DNA of 64,000 nt from Planctomycetota bacterium (GTDB taxonomy: Bacteria > Planctomycetota > Planctomycetia > Planctomycetales > Planctomycetaceae). The translations under genes and the position numbers were made by a program. This document shows positions 55,981 to 64,000 of this stretch, piece after piece. The first letter of the stretch is position 1; each line of letters starts with the position of its first letter. A model generated the notes under the pieces. It did no database searches and had not been told where the DNA came from. It saw nothing but the letters and a program-made list of their open reading frames with translations. The stretch is taken from assembly GCA_014584345.1 (NCBI GenBank), contig JACTNB010000033.1:186001-250000 (forward strand), written 5' to 3'.

Positions 55981-58374
55981 TCAGTCGGAAAGCCCCTCTG
56001 CCAACATTTCGTCGGTACTGACGGGATCGACCGCTCGGCACCCTTTGCTGATGGTGTCGATCCAGAACAGCAGCCGCGTTTGCCAGTCACTCTCGGAGAT
56101 CCCGACCGGACAGAAGGGAAGAAACTCCTGCAGCAGCAGAACGAAACGCAGCAGATGTCGAAAGATGATTCCTTCCTGCTTGGACAAATCCCGCCCGGAA
56201 ATATATTTGTCGAAATCCCCATTGAATTTCAACAGGTCCGCCGCAATCCAAACCGGCATCATCGGCAGGCTGTGGACGCCGGGATATTCAGACTGAAACA
56301 GCATGCGCATTTTTTCGGCCACGGGCGGGGGAAAATCCTCAAAGGGGTTCTCGAACGGATCCGCGGGGACTTCGGTCCAGATACGATGAGAAGGGAGTAG
56401 TCCGCGGGCAATCAATTCCCTGTCGAGGGTGGTGCGTGCAAGATGGCCCGAGACGAGATAATCGAAAGGGATCCGGACATCGCGTGCCACCGAACCGGGA
56501 ACTTCCAGAGTACTTTCGAGGATTTGAAGTTGTTCGGCTTCGTCCGCCTGGCCAAGGTGTTCGAGGAGAAAACAGGCATAGACAGGATTCACGCCACGAA
56601 AATTGAGCAGTAAATCGAGCTTCTCGGTGGGAATGGCCTCGCGCGGAACATAGGGCTCTGCCTGAGATAATTTGTCGGTCCGGGCGCGGGTGGCCGGGCT
56701 GCTTTCCAGAAGGGAGGCCCCGGCCGGTTGCAGGGCTTCCTGGATGAGCGAGCCGAGTATGCCGCCACCAAACTCCGCAGGTTCGTCCTCGGTTGAACAC
56801 GTTTCGGTTTTCGCGGCGGGGAGGGATTCCGTCCGGTCTTCCAGGGGGGGCGGTTCCGGCAGGAGTTCGATGAAACCGCCCGCCCAGAGTGTTTGCAACA
56901 TGCGGTAGAGGTGTTGCTCGGCGAGTTCCTTTTGCTTGGGATCGAGCATGCGGCGGGAAACAAACAGGCGGAGTTGCACCACTTCGTGAAAGTGTTTCAA
57001 CAGCCAGGCCAGCATCCGCCAGGGGAGGTGCCCGCGACTGGCCAGATTCGCGGGCGGAGCCTTACGCAGCTTTTCAAATTGTTCTTCATTCCAGTATTGC
57101 CGCTTGCTGTTGCGGGTGGGCATCTTTTTCTTAAGTTGCTTCTTGGCCTTGATCAATTGCGGATCCTTGGTGTCTTCCGGAATTTGATCGTAACGCTCCT
57201 TAAAGCGGAGAATTTTCACGTCGTCCTCGTCGGGCAAGGCGAAGACGTAGCCGACGGAGTCAAACTGGGGCCGCCCTGCCCTGCCAAACATCTGATGAGC
57301 CGCACTGGGGTCGATCAGCTTCATTTTTCCCGGTGGTCCCTTCAACAGGGATTTGAGCACGACAGAGCGTGCGGGGAGATTGATGCCTGCCGCCAGGGTT
57401 TCGGTACAAAGGCAGACGGAGAGCAGCTTTTGCTGAAACAACTCTTCGACAATCCGGCGATAACGAGGCAGGATGCCCGCATGATGCACCCCTACCCCCC
57501 GCATGAGTATCGGCTTCAGCTTGGTTCCCGCGCCGCGATTCCACTCGTACTGATCGAGACGCCGCCCCAGTTCCTGCTGCTGCTCCTTCGAAACCAGTTT
57601 TTTGCCCTTGAGTTGTTCGGCAATCGTCCAGCATTCAGAACGATTGAAGCAGAAAATCAGCGCGGGAACGAGACGCTGTTCCTCGTTTCCCTCGCACATC
57701 AGTTCCAGTTGTTCGTCGAGCATCTGATCGGGAATCCAGCGAAAGGTGAGCGGAATTTTACGCTCGTTGCTCTGGACGAGTCGTAGCTTTCGCTCGTGCT
57801 GGTTGCGGAGCCACATCAGAAACTCGGCCGCGTTGCCTATCGTCGCGGAAAGCAGCATCAGGCGGACATGCCGGGGCAACAGGCCGAGCGAAAGTTCCCA
57901 CACCGCTCCCCGTTCGGGATCGTTGAAACTGTGAAATTCATCCATCACGACTGCGAAGGTCCGGGAAAAATCATGCTGGTCGGCGTCGAGCAGGCGATTG
58001 AGCAGAATCTCCGCCACGACCACCAGCACCCGCGCATCGGGATTAACTTTGCGGTTTCCGGTTACGAGTCCGACATCGCTGGCCGAAAACCCCCAACGGA
58101 CAGCTGCTGCCTGGATTTCCGTAAATTTCTGTTCGGTGAGAGCGATCAAGGGAGTGGTGTAATAGGCCACCTGACGGGTATGCAGCGCCTCGAAGAGGGC
58201 CGCTTCCGCAATCAGCGTTTTCCCGGTGCCGGTGGGGGCACACACCAGCACCCCTTCGTCCGACGTAAACCAGGTCAGCAAGGCTTCTTCTTGTACGGGA
58301 TACGGTTCGTAAGGAAGCTGATCCAGATAGAGCGTCGCCAGGTCGTCACGCGAGAGTGCAGCATCCATGTTCAA
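55981..58374 (-). CDS. Ski2-like DEAD/DEAH-box helicase
   Basis: 797 residues. Motif I is APTGTGKT (46-53), motif II is DEFH (145-148, in VVMDEFHSFND), motif III is LLSATIG, and the later motif is MFGRAGRPQFDS. The DEFH box and the spacing place it in the Ski2-like group rather than RecQ or DEAD helicases. The C-terminal half (about 400-797) has no named domain I recognise. It probably unwinds RNA or nucleoprotein with ATP; the exact role is unknown. The same strand and close spacing link it to the HD gene. Confidence 0.88.
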   Translation of the reverse strand: MNMDAALSRDDLATLYLDQLPYEPYPVQEEALLTWFTSDEGVLVCAPTGTGKTLIAEAALFEALHTRQVAYYTTPLIALTEQKFTEIQAAAVRWGFSASDVGLVTGNRKVNPDARVLVVVAEILLNRLLDADQHDFSRTFAVVMDEFHSFNDPERGAVWELSLGLLPRHVRLMLLSATIGNAAEFLMWLRNQHERKLRLVQSNERKIPLTFRWIPDQMLDEQLELMCEGNEEQRLVPALIFCFNRSECWTIAEQLKGKKLVSKEQQQELGRRLDQYEWNRGAGTKLKPILMRGVGVHHAGILPRYRRIVEELFQQKLLSVCLCTETLAAGINLPARSVVLKSLLKGPPGKMKLIDPSAAHQMFGRAGRPQFDSVGYVFALPDEDDVKILRFKERYDQIPEDTKDPQLIKAKKQLKKKMPTRNSKRQYWNEEQFEKLRKAPPANLASRGHLPWRMLAWLLKHFHEVVQLRLFVSRRMLDPKQKELAEQHLYRMLQTLWAGGFIELLPEPPPLEDRTESLPAAKTETCSTEDEPAEFGGGILGSLIQEALQPAGASLLESSPATRARTDKLSQAEPYVPREAIPTEKLDLLLNFRGVNPVYACFLLEHLGQADEAEQLQILESTLEVPGSVARDVRIPFDYLVSGHLARTTLDRELIARGLLPSHRIWTEVPADPFENPFEDFPPPVAEKMRMLFQSEYPGVHSLPMMPVWIAADLLKFNGDFDKYISGRDLSKQEGIIFRHLLRFVLLLQEFLPFCPVGISESDWQTRLLFWIDTISKGCRAVDPVSTDEMLAEGLSD

Positions 58375-58614
58375 CCTGTCTTCGTCGTGATTAGGAAATA
58401 CTCCGCGGCATACATGTTCCTCGCACGCAGGAAACGCTGGCGGACAGACTTCGAACCAGAGTCAGCGACATCACCGAACGACCACGCTTTCGGACGCCTC
58501 TGCCGTTCATTCTGGTTGTGATCATCCTATCACCCCCATATCGATCGAATTTTCTGGGTAGGCCCCGGCATCCCGCACGGCCCAGCCCTGGGATTCTGCA
58601 TTGTCGGGAGTGTG
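58375..58614. other. 240-base gap with pyrG downstream region
   Basis: Lies after pyrG and before the helicase. A CCCAG GG CTGGG hairpin (58577-58589) is visible without a T-run. No gene is supported. Confidence 0.35.
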
Positions 58615-60231
58615 TTAAATCGATACCGGATCCTGGTGCCTCGACAATGACGCGTTGATGAAACCGGCGAACAAGGGATGAGGCTTAAGTGGTTTTGACT
58701 GAAATTCCGGATGGAACTGCACGGCCACGTACCACGGATGATCGGCCACTTCGACAATTTCCACCAGGTTGCCGTCGGGGCTTGTGCCCGCAATTCGCAT
58801 TCCGGCCTGTTCGATGCGTTCCCGGTACTCGGGATTGAACTCGTAGCGATGGCGATGCCGTTCCTCGGACTGGCTGGCCCCGTACAATTCGCGGGAGTGA
58901 GACCCTTCCGTCAAATGGCAGGTTTGCGCGCCCAGGCGCATCGTTCCCCCCTTGTAGGTGATTTTCTTTTGCTCTTCAAGCAGACAAATAACGGGATTGC
59001 CCGTTTTGGCCTCGAATTCTGTACTGTTGGCATCCTGCAAGCCGAGCACGTTCCGGGCGTATTCGATCACGGCACATTGCATGCCCAGGCAGATGCCAAA
59101 ATACGGGATCTGTTTTTCCCGGGCAAATCGCGCTGCGAGGATTTTCCCCTCCACGCCCCGCATGCCGAAGCCCCCGGGCACGAGGATGCCGTCCACTCCA
59201 CGCAGCAACAATTCGGGATCGTGCTCTTCCAGTTCATCGGCGGAAACCCGCTTGACAATCACACGTGTCCGCGAGCCATACCCGGCATGATCCAGCGATT
59301 CATAAATCGATTTGTAGGCATCGAGATGCTCGATGTATTTCCCCACAACCGCAATGGTCACTTCGTGCTCGGGATTGCGGATATTCTGCAACAGTGCCTT
59401 CCAGTCCTCGATATCCAACGGCCCGTGTTGCAGCCCCAGTTTTTCAATGATGAGCCGATCGAGGCGATTTTCGGCCAGGCTCAGCGGTACTTCGTAAATG
59501 GACAGGGTTTTATCCACTTCCTCGATGACGGCCCGTTTTTCCACATTGCAGAACAAGGCAATTTTTTCTGCGTTTTCCCGGCCCAGTTCCCGTTCCGTTC
59601 GCACAATCAGAATGTCGGGTTGAATCCCGATTTGCCGCAATAAACCGACACTGTGCTGTGTCGGCTTTGTTTTCAGTTCCTTTGCCGCCTTTAAGTAGGG
59701 GACGAGTGTCAGATGGATGAACAGGCAATTCTCGCGGCCCACATCCAGTGGAACCTGGCGAATGGCTTCGAGAAAAGGCAGGCCTTCAATATCGCCGACC
59801 GTCCCCCCCAGTTCGGTGATGACGACATCCACTTCCGGATCGGCCAGAGAATAGATGGCTTCCTTGATTTCATCCGTGATATGGGGAATCACCTGCACTG
59901 TGGCACCGAGATACTCGCCTCGGCGTTCCTTGTCGATCACGGAGCGATAAATCTGTCCGGTCGTAAAATTCGATTTCCGCGAGAGCGGGCAGTTCGTGAA
60001 CCTCTCGTAATGCCCCAGGTCGAGGTCTGTTTCCGAACCATCGTTCAAGACATAAACTTCGCCATGCTGATAGGGGCTCATGGTGCCCGGATCGACATTG
60101 AGATAAGGGTCCAGCTTCTGCATGCGGACCTTGAGTCCGCGACGTTCGAGCAGCATTCCGATGGATGCGGACGTCAGCCCTTTTCCCAGGGAACTGACCA
60201 CTCCTCCCGTCACAAAAATGTGTTTCGTCAT
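58615..60231 (-). CDS. pyrG: CTP synthase
   Basis: 538 residues from the ATG at 60231 (opening MTKHIFVTGGVVSSLGKG). Makes CTP from UTP with glutamine and ATP. The synthetase loop GGVVSSLGKGLTSASIG and KLDPYLNVDPGTMSP are the substrate sites. The amidotransferase half holds GMRGVEGK, YFGICLGMQCAVIE with the nucleophile Cys, and the HPEF near the end (VAVQFHPEFQSKP). Length is usual. The gene is 143 bases after kdsB in the same direction, a pairing known from other bacteria. No regulatory leader is recognised. Confidence 0.97.
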   Translation of the reverse strand: MTKHIFVTGGVVSSLGKGLTSASIGMLLERRGLKVRMQKLDPYLNVDPGTMSPYQHGEVYVLNDGSETDLDLGHYERFTNCPLSRKSNFTTGQIYRSVIDKERRGEYLGATVQVIPHITDEIKEAIYSLADPEVDVVITELGGTVGDIEGLPFLEAIRQVPLDVGRENCLFIHLTLVPYLKAAKELKTKPTQHSVGLLRQIGIQPDILIVRTERELGRENAEKIALFCNVEKRAVIEEVDKTLSIYEVPLSLAENRLDRLIIEKLGLQHGPLDIEDWKALLQNIRNPEHEVTIAVVGKYIEHLDAYKSIYESLDHAGYGSRTRVIVKRVSADELEEHDPELLLRGVDGILVPGGFGMRGVEGKILAARFAREKQIPYFGICLGMQCAVIEYARNVLGLQDANSTEFEAKTGNPVICLLEEQKKITYKGGTMRLGAQTCHLTEGSHSRELYGASQSEERHRHRYEFNPEYRERIEQAGMRIAGTSPDGNLVEIVEVADHPWYVAVQFHPEFQSKPLKPHPLFAGFINASLSRHQDPVSI

Positions 60232-60374
60232 AAAATTTTCATCATCCGTGGAAATGCAGGTGCCCAAAGCCCAATTCGAGAGCCAGCCCGTCCTACCAGA
60301 ACCGGCCGACCCTGCGTACCGACACGAGGATTATGTTAAGGTTTTTGCGCGCCTGAAACCAGTAGCCGGATTGA

Positions 60375-61157
60375 TCAATTTGTCGCCCCGCTCGCGGTTT
60401 TCCGGAATCGCTCGACGAATTCCCTGTAATCCTCGGGCGTATCAATCCCTGCTGATCGATGGGTGACCACGGTGACATGAATACCGGCCCCCGCCTGCAA
60501 GGCACGCAACTGTTCCAACTGTTCAATGATTTCCAGCGGGGCGGGAGGAAGTTGGACGAAAACCTGCAGGAATTCCCGGCGATAGGCATACAAACCGATA
60601 TGCTGCAGCCAGGGAGTGGCCTGATATTGGGAAGGGGCAGCCAGCCAGTCGTTAGCCGATATGTCCCTCGAATGGGGAATCGGGGCACGACTGAAATACA
60701 GCGCGCGACCGTTGGCAGCCAGCACAACCTTCACGCACGCGGGAGATATCAACTGTTCGTAACTGGAAATCGGATTGGCCAGCGTAGCCATTTCGCAATC
60801 GGCGTTGGCTTGCAGGGAGCCGACACACAGTTCGATGGAACGGGGGTCGATTTCGGGTTCGTCCCCCTGAATATTCACCACGATGTCGCAGTGGCCTGGG
60901 AAGTTCTGGAGGGCTTGTGCCGCTCTCTCCGTTCCATTTGCGCAGTCGCCCGTCATCACAACGCGTGCACCAAAGTCTTCGGCTGCCCCCGCGATTTCCA
61001 GGCTATCCGTGGCAATCAATACGTCATCCAACGTGCTGCAAGCGATCGCCGCTTCCCAGGTATGCTGAATCAGCGGTTTACCGGTCTCCTGCAAGAGCAG
61101 TTTTCCTGGCAGCCGGGTCGAGGCGAGACGAGCGGGAATAATTCCAACGACAGCCAT
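60375..61157 (-). CDS. kdsB: 3-deoxy-manno-octulosonate cytidylyltransferase
   Basis: 260 residues. Activates Kdo with CTP to CMP-Kdo for lipopolysaccharide inner core. The opening IIPARLASTRLPGKLL, then GDEPEIDP and FSRAPIPHSRD, is characteristic of KdsB. Its presence indicates a Gram-negative-type outer membrane with Kdo. It precedes pyrG, which supplies the CTP; the two are probably co-transcribed. Confidence 0.95.
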   Translation of the reverse strand: MAVVGIIPARLASTRLPGKLLLQETGKPLIQHTWEAAIACSTLDDVLIATDSLEIAGAAEDFGARVVMTGDCANGTERAAQALQNFPGHCDIVVNIQGDEPEIDPRSIELCVGSLQANADCEMATLANPISSYEQLISPACVKVVLAANGRALYFSRAPIPHSRDISANDWLAAPSQYQATPWLQHIGLYAYRREFLQVFVQLPPAPLEIIEQLEQLRALQAGAGIHVTVVTHRSAGIDTPEDYREFVERFRKTASGATN

Positions 61158-61349
61158 TTCGTCCTATGTTTCTTGTTTCATGGAGGAACTCGAACGGGAG
61201 GGAGGCCCACGGTGGGGCAATTGTAGCATTCGTATCAAAATCTGGATATGATTTCCCCGGCCAGCCTGTGGCGGGGAGCGGTGACAGAAATGCACATCCG
61301 CTTCCGCCGCAAGCTCTTCACGAAGAACATCGCAGATTAAGGGGCTTAC

Positions 61350-63269
61350 ATGAAATTCTCGAACATTTGGCTTTCCCTGGCTTTACTGATTTGCGGCACC
61401 TCCGCAACTCAGGCGCAGCCCAATACCTTGACCGAAGCAGAAAAACTGGCCGGCTGGAAGTTGCTGTTCGACGGCCAGTCGACCGACGGGTGGCGAAACT
61501 ATAAAAAAGAAACCATTAGCAACGGCTGGAAAGTGCAAAACGGCGAACTCGTCCGTGCCGACAAGGGAGCGGGCGATATTATCACCAAGGAACAATACGA
61601 CAGTTACGAATTGTCGATTGAATTCAAAATTTCCCCCGCGGGGAATAGTGGCATCATGTTCCACGTGACGGAGGAGGCCGCCGCCCCCTGGCAGACAGGG
61701 CCCGAGATCCAGATCAATGACAATGTTCAGGGGCACGATCCGCAAAAAGCCGGCTGGCTCTACCAGCTTTACCAGCCCACACGCCCAGCCTGGGTGACAG
61801 CGGCCGAAAAAGAAGCGGGCATTGAATCCAAGGGAGTGCTGGATGCCTGCCGGGCTGCCGGCGAATGGAACCAGGTCTATCTCCGTTTGACCCCCGTACA
61901 AAGCGAAGTGATGATGAACGGCGTCAGTTACTATCGCTTCAAAAAAGGGAGTGACGAATGGAATGAAAAGGTAGCCGCCAGCAAGTTCGTTAAATACGAA
62001 CTGTTTGGCAAGCCGACCAAGGGCCACATTTGCCTGCAGGATCACGGCGATCTGGTGGCCTTTCGCAACATCAAGATTCGCGTATTGCCCGAAGATGGCA
62101 GCGTGCCCGACCCCAGCCATGCTCCCTTGGCCGTGAAAGCCGTCGAGGCGTTTCCTGGACTGGAGTGGGATCAATGGGACCCCGTGGATGAAGCCGGCAA
62201 AGTCGTGCCGATGCGCCCCATCGTAATGACCCACGCGGGCGATGGATCCGGTCGAATTTTTGTGGCGACCCAGAGTGGCCAGATTCACATTCTGCCCGAG
62301 GGGGCCAAATCGAAGAAATCCATCCTCTTTGCAGACATGAAGGATCGGGTTGCCCCCTACAAGAAAGCCAACGAGGAAGGTTTTCTGGGCCTCGCCTTTC
62401 ACCCCGAATACGCCCGGAACGGAAAGTTCTATGTGTATTACACCGCACTGTCCGATCCCCATCTGTCCGTGGTGTCGCAGTTCAATGTGTCCGCGAACGA
62501 CCCCAATCAGGCCGATTTGAAATCCGAAAAAGTGGTGTGGACCTTGCAACAACCCTTCAGCAACCACAACGGGGGGACCATCGCCTTTGGACCAGATGGC
62601 TATTTGTATATAGGCATGGGAGATGGTGGCAGTGCCGACGACCCGATGGACAACGGCCAGAATCTGGGGACGGCCCTGGGGGCGCTGTTGCGCATCGATG
62701 TCAATAAAACGAGTGGCGACAAACCGTACGGCATACCCGCCGACAACCCTTTCGTCAACAAGAAAGGGGCATTGCCCGAGATTTACGCGTACGGCTTCCG
62801 CAATATCTGGAGGATTTCGTTTGATCGTCTCACTGGCGATCTCTGGGTTGGCGATGTAGGACAGAATCTGTGGGAGGAAATCAACCTCGTGCAAGCCGGT
62901 AAAAATTACGGCTGGAATCGCTGGGAAGGGATGCATCCCTTCGGTAACCGGGATCCCCAATTGGCCGCCGATGCCGTCGGACCGATTTGGGAATACGATC
63001 ATGGAGTCGGAAAATCGATCACCAGCGGATTTGTCTACCGCGGCAAACTGGTCCCTGAACTGGTCGGTAAGTTCCTGTATGCCGACTTCGTCACCGGCAA
63101 GATCTGGGCCCTGGATTATGATGTGGCGGGCGGAAAAGTTCGCAAGAATTACTCCATCGCGTCCGACAAAATGCCTGTTCTGACATTCGGTGAAGACGAA
63201 GATGGTGAAGTATACTTCAGTGTCGAATCGGCCAGCGGAAGAGGCATTTACCGCTTCACCAGTAACTGA
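61350..63269 (+). CDS. DUF1080 domain fused to PQQ-type sugar dehydrogenase
   Basis: 639 residues with a signal peptide at 1-22. Residues about 35-230 are a DUF1080 (3-keto-disaccharide hydrolase or concanavalin-like) domain: GWKLLFDGQSTDGWRN, GNSGIMFHV, EIQINDN. Residues about 255-639 resemble the glucose/sorbosone dehydrogenase six-blade propeller: GRIFVATQSGQIHIL, FLGLAFHPEY, NHNGGTIAFGPDGYLYIGMGDGG (given as two joined phrases), WRISFDRLTGDLWVGDVGQ, YGWNRWEG. It probably binds sugars outside and oxidises them, but PQQ or Ca-binding residues cannot be shown by eye. AAGGGG lies 7 bases before the ATG; a terminator follows at 63296. Confidence 0.9.
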   Translation: MKFSNIWLSLALLICGTSATQAQPNTLTEAEKLAGWKLLFDGQSTDGWRNYKKETISNGWKVQNGELVRADKGAGDIITKEQYDSYELSIEFKISPAGNSGIMFHVTEEAAAPWQTGPEIQINDNVQGHDPQKAGWLYQLYQPTRPAWVTAAEKEAGIESKGVLDACRAAGEWNQVYLRLTPVQSEVMMNGVSYYRFKKGSDEWNEKVAASKFVKYELFGKPTKGHICLQDHGDLVAFRNIKIRVLPEDGSVPDPSHAPLAVKAVEAFPGLEWDQWDPVDEAGKVVPMRPIVMTHAGDGSGRIFVATQSGQIHILPEGAKSKKSILFADMKDRVAPYKKANEEGFLGLAFHPEYARNGKFYVYYTALSDPHLSVVSQFNVSANDPNQADLKSEKVVWTLQQPFSNHNGGTIAFGPDGYLYIGMGDGGSADDPMDNGQNLGTALGALLRIDVNKTSGDKPYGIPADNPFVNKKGALPEIYAYGFRNIWRISFDRLTGDLWVGDVGQNLWEEINLVQAGKNYGWNRWEGMHPFGNRDPQLAADAVGPIWEYDHGVGKSITSGFVYRGKLVPELVGKFLYADFVTGKIWALDYDVAGGKVRKNYSIASDKMPVLTFGEDEDGEVYFSVESASGRGIYRFTSN

Positions 63270-63295
63270 CGAGACTATGTCTTTCAGGCCCAACA

Positions 63296-63330
63296 GGCCG
63301 GTTCCGGTAGTCGGAATCGGCCTTTTTTTT
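63296..63330 (+). terminator. Rho-independent terminator
   Basis: GGCCGGTTCCG GTAGT CGGAATCGGCC then TTTTTTTT, one G-T pair in the stem. It stands 26 bases after the sugar dehydrogenase gene. Confidence 0.9.
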
Positions 63331-63409
63331 GGCGCAAACCAAGGGGCCAGAATGCTGTTTCTCTGGTCAATCGGGGAATCGGCGGATAGGAAAAGCCCGC
63401 ACCGCGCAA

Positions 63410-63443
63410 GAAAAAGGCTGAAATCCATCGGGATTTCAGCCTT
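63410..63443 (-). terminator. Terminator behind tRNA-Leu
   Basis: On the minus strand AAGGCTGAAATCC CGATG GATTTCAGCCTT then TTTC, a stem of about 12 pairs. It begins 4 bases after the tRNA-Leu 3' end. Confidence 0.88.
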
Positions 63444-63446
63444 GTA

Positions 63447-63534
<88 letters not shown>

Positions 63535-63776
63535 GAGAAATTGCCTGCTTAAATCAAGCAAACAGGCATAGTATAACGTCCTCGATTACAGTGACAAGCA
63601 AACCATCACAATGTTCGCGAGAACCCGTGAAGTCCCCCGCTGGCACGCTGGAAAGTCGATCTATTGACGAGATTTCGCCGATCTCCGCGATCAACAAACT
63701 TCACAACTGGAAATTTCGGCTGAACCACTAATAATACTTAAGTCTGGTTCACAAACTTTACTTTCCGGGAGGAATC

Positions 63777-64000
63777 ATGGTGACACAAAGTTCGTGTGAA
63801 TTGGTTCAAAAACGCTGCCTCCCCTGCGAAGGAGGCGTGCCGAAACTAACTCCCGAACAGGCAAGGGAACAAGTCCTGGAAGTACCGGGCTGGGAAATTT
63901 GCCATGATGGCGAGCGGATTCGCAAGTCATGGGTCGTGAAGCATTTCCTGGCGGCCATGAAATTCTTCAATGCCATCGCGGAGGTCGCCGAGGCAGAGGG
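63777..64000 (+). CDS. Pterin-4a-carbinolamine dehydratase (start only, cut by window edge)
   Basis: 74 residues are in the window. CLPCEGGVPKLTPEQAREQ followed by VPGWEICHDGERIRKSW and NAIAEVAEAEG matches the N-terminus of the PCD/PhhB family. This enzyme dehydrates 4a-hydroxytetrahydrobiopterin to recycle the cofactor of aromatic hydroxylases. GGGAGGA lies 4 bases before the ATG. The end lies beyond the window. Confidence 0.9.
   Translation, partial: MVTQSSCELVQKRCLPCEGGVPKLTPEQAREQVLEVPGWEICHDGERIRKSWVVKHFLAAMKFFNAIAEVAEAE

Noticed and set aside
58711..59643. Plus-strand frame of 310 codons over pyrG
   Set aside because: It is antisense to a fully conserved CTP synthase and has no start signal or motif.

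Overview
The window looks like chromosomal DNA of a member of the Planctomycetota, probably the order Planctomycetales; I cannot name the genus. The signs are two gene pairs of the planctomycete DUF1549/DUF1553 (PSCyt-PSD) and DUF1501 type, two giant Ser/Thr kinase-beta-propeller proteins each next to an ECF sigma factor, an FHA-ABC fusion, a CxASR-type sulfatase, a fused DUF1080/glucose-sorbosone dehydrogenase protein, and kdsB, which implies a Kdo-containing lipopolysaccharide. Three tRNA genes (Cys-GCA, Arg-UCG, Leu-CAG) are present, and no rRNA. Most genes are ordinary housekeeping or envelope genes.

Left part (1-16 kb): a truncated N-carbamoylputrescine amidase; a Tat-exported parallel beta-helix protein; then, on the minus strand between about 5.5 and 2.5 kb, what I consider the most interesting locus. 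It consists of a 61-residue cysteine-repeat peptide with a Cys at every third residue, a terminator-like hairpin, a DUF692/MNIO enzyme, a probable partner protein overlapping it by ATGA, and an ATPase-less six-helix ABC membrane protein. It reads as a compact ribosomal peptide (RiPP) pathway with an unusual core. Next come a conserved hypothetical protein, tRNA-Cys, an HTH-like protein, an HtrA protease, a STAS protein, pyrB, a dihydroorotase-like gene that has lost most metal ligands (pyrC'), a thioredoxin-like protein and a sulfatase.

Middle part (16-48 kb): an orphan ribose-type ABC permease; a likely sigma/anti-sigma-controlled envelope operon (ECF sigma, membrane anti-sigma candidate, coiled-coil protein, PSCyt-PSD protein, DUF1501 protein, Spy-like protein) closed by a clear terminator; a 1706-residue kinase with three tandem propeller modules; a BamE-like lipoprotein; a divergent ECF sigma factor; a second PSCyt-PSD/DUF1501 pair; a double GNAT protein; a large alpha/beta hydrolase; a 1601-residue kinase with its own ECF sigma factor; and two FHA proteins, one of them an FHA-FHA-FHA-ABC-permease fusion. 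The last group looks like a phospho-signalling and transport module.

Right part (48-64 kb): an S9 peptidase bracketed by two degraded group II intron 3' ends, with a tyrosine-recombinase remnant abutting the 3' end of tRNA-Arg, which is the scar of an old integrated element; then malate dehydrogenase, a small hypothetical protein, a VOC protein, an HD phosphohydrolase, a Ski2-like helicase, kdsB-pyrG, the DUF1080/sugar dehydrogenase fusion, tRNA-Leu and the start of a pterin-carbinolamine dehydratase gene.

A short palindromic repeat (GGTACGC ACA GCGTACC followed by CTRCG) occurs at four clear intergenic sites and one or two degraded ones, one copy with compensatory changes in both arms. All assignments come from reading motifs and order in the sequence; no database search was run.
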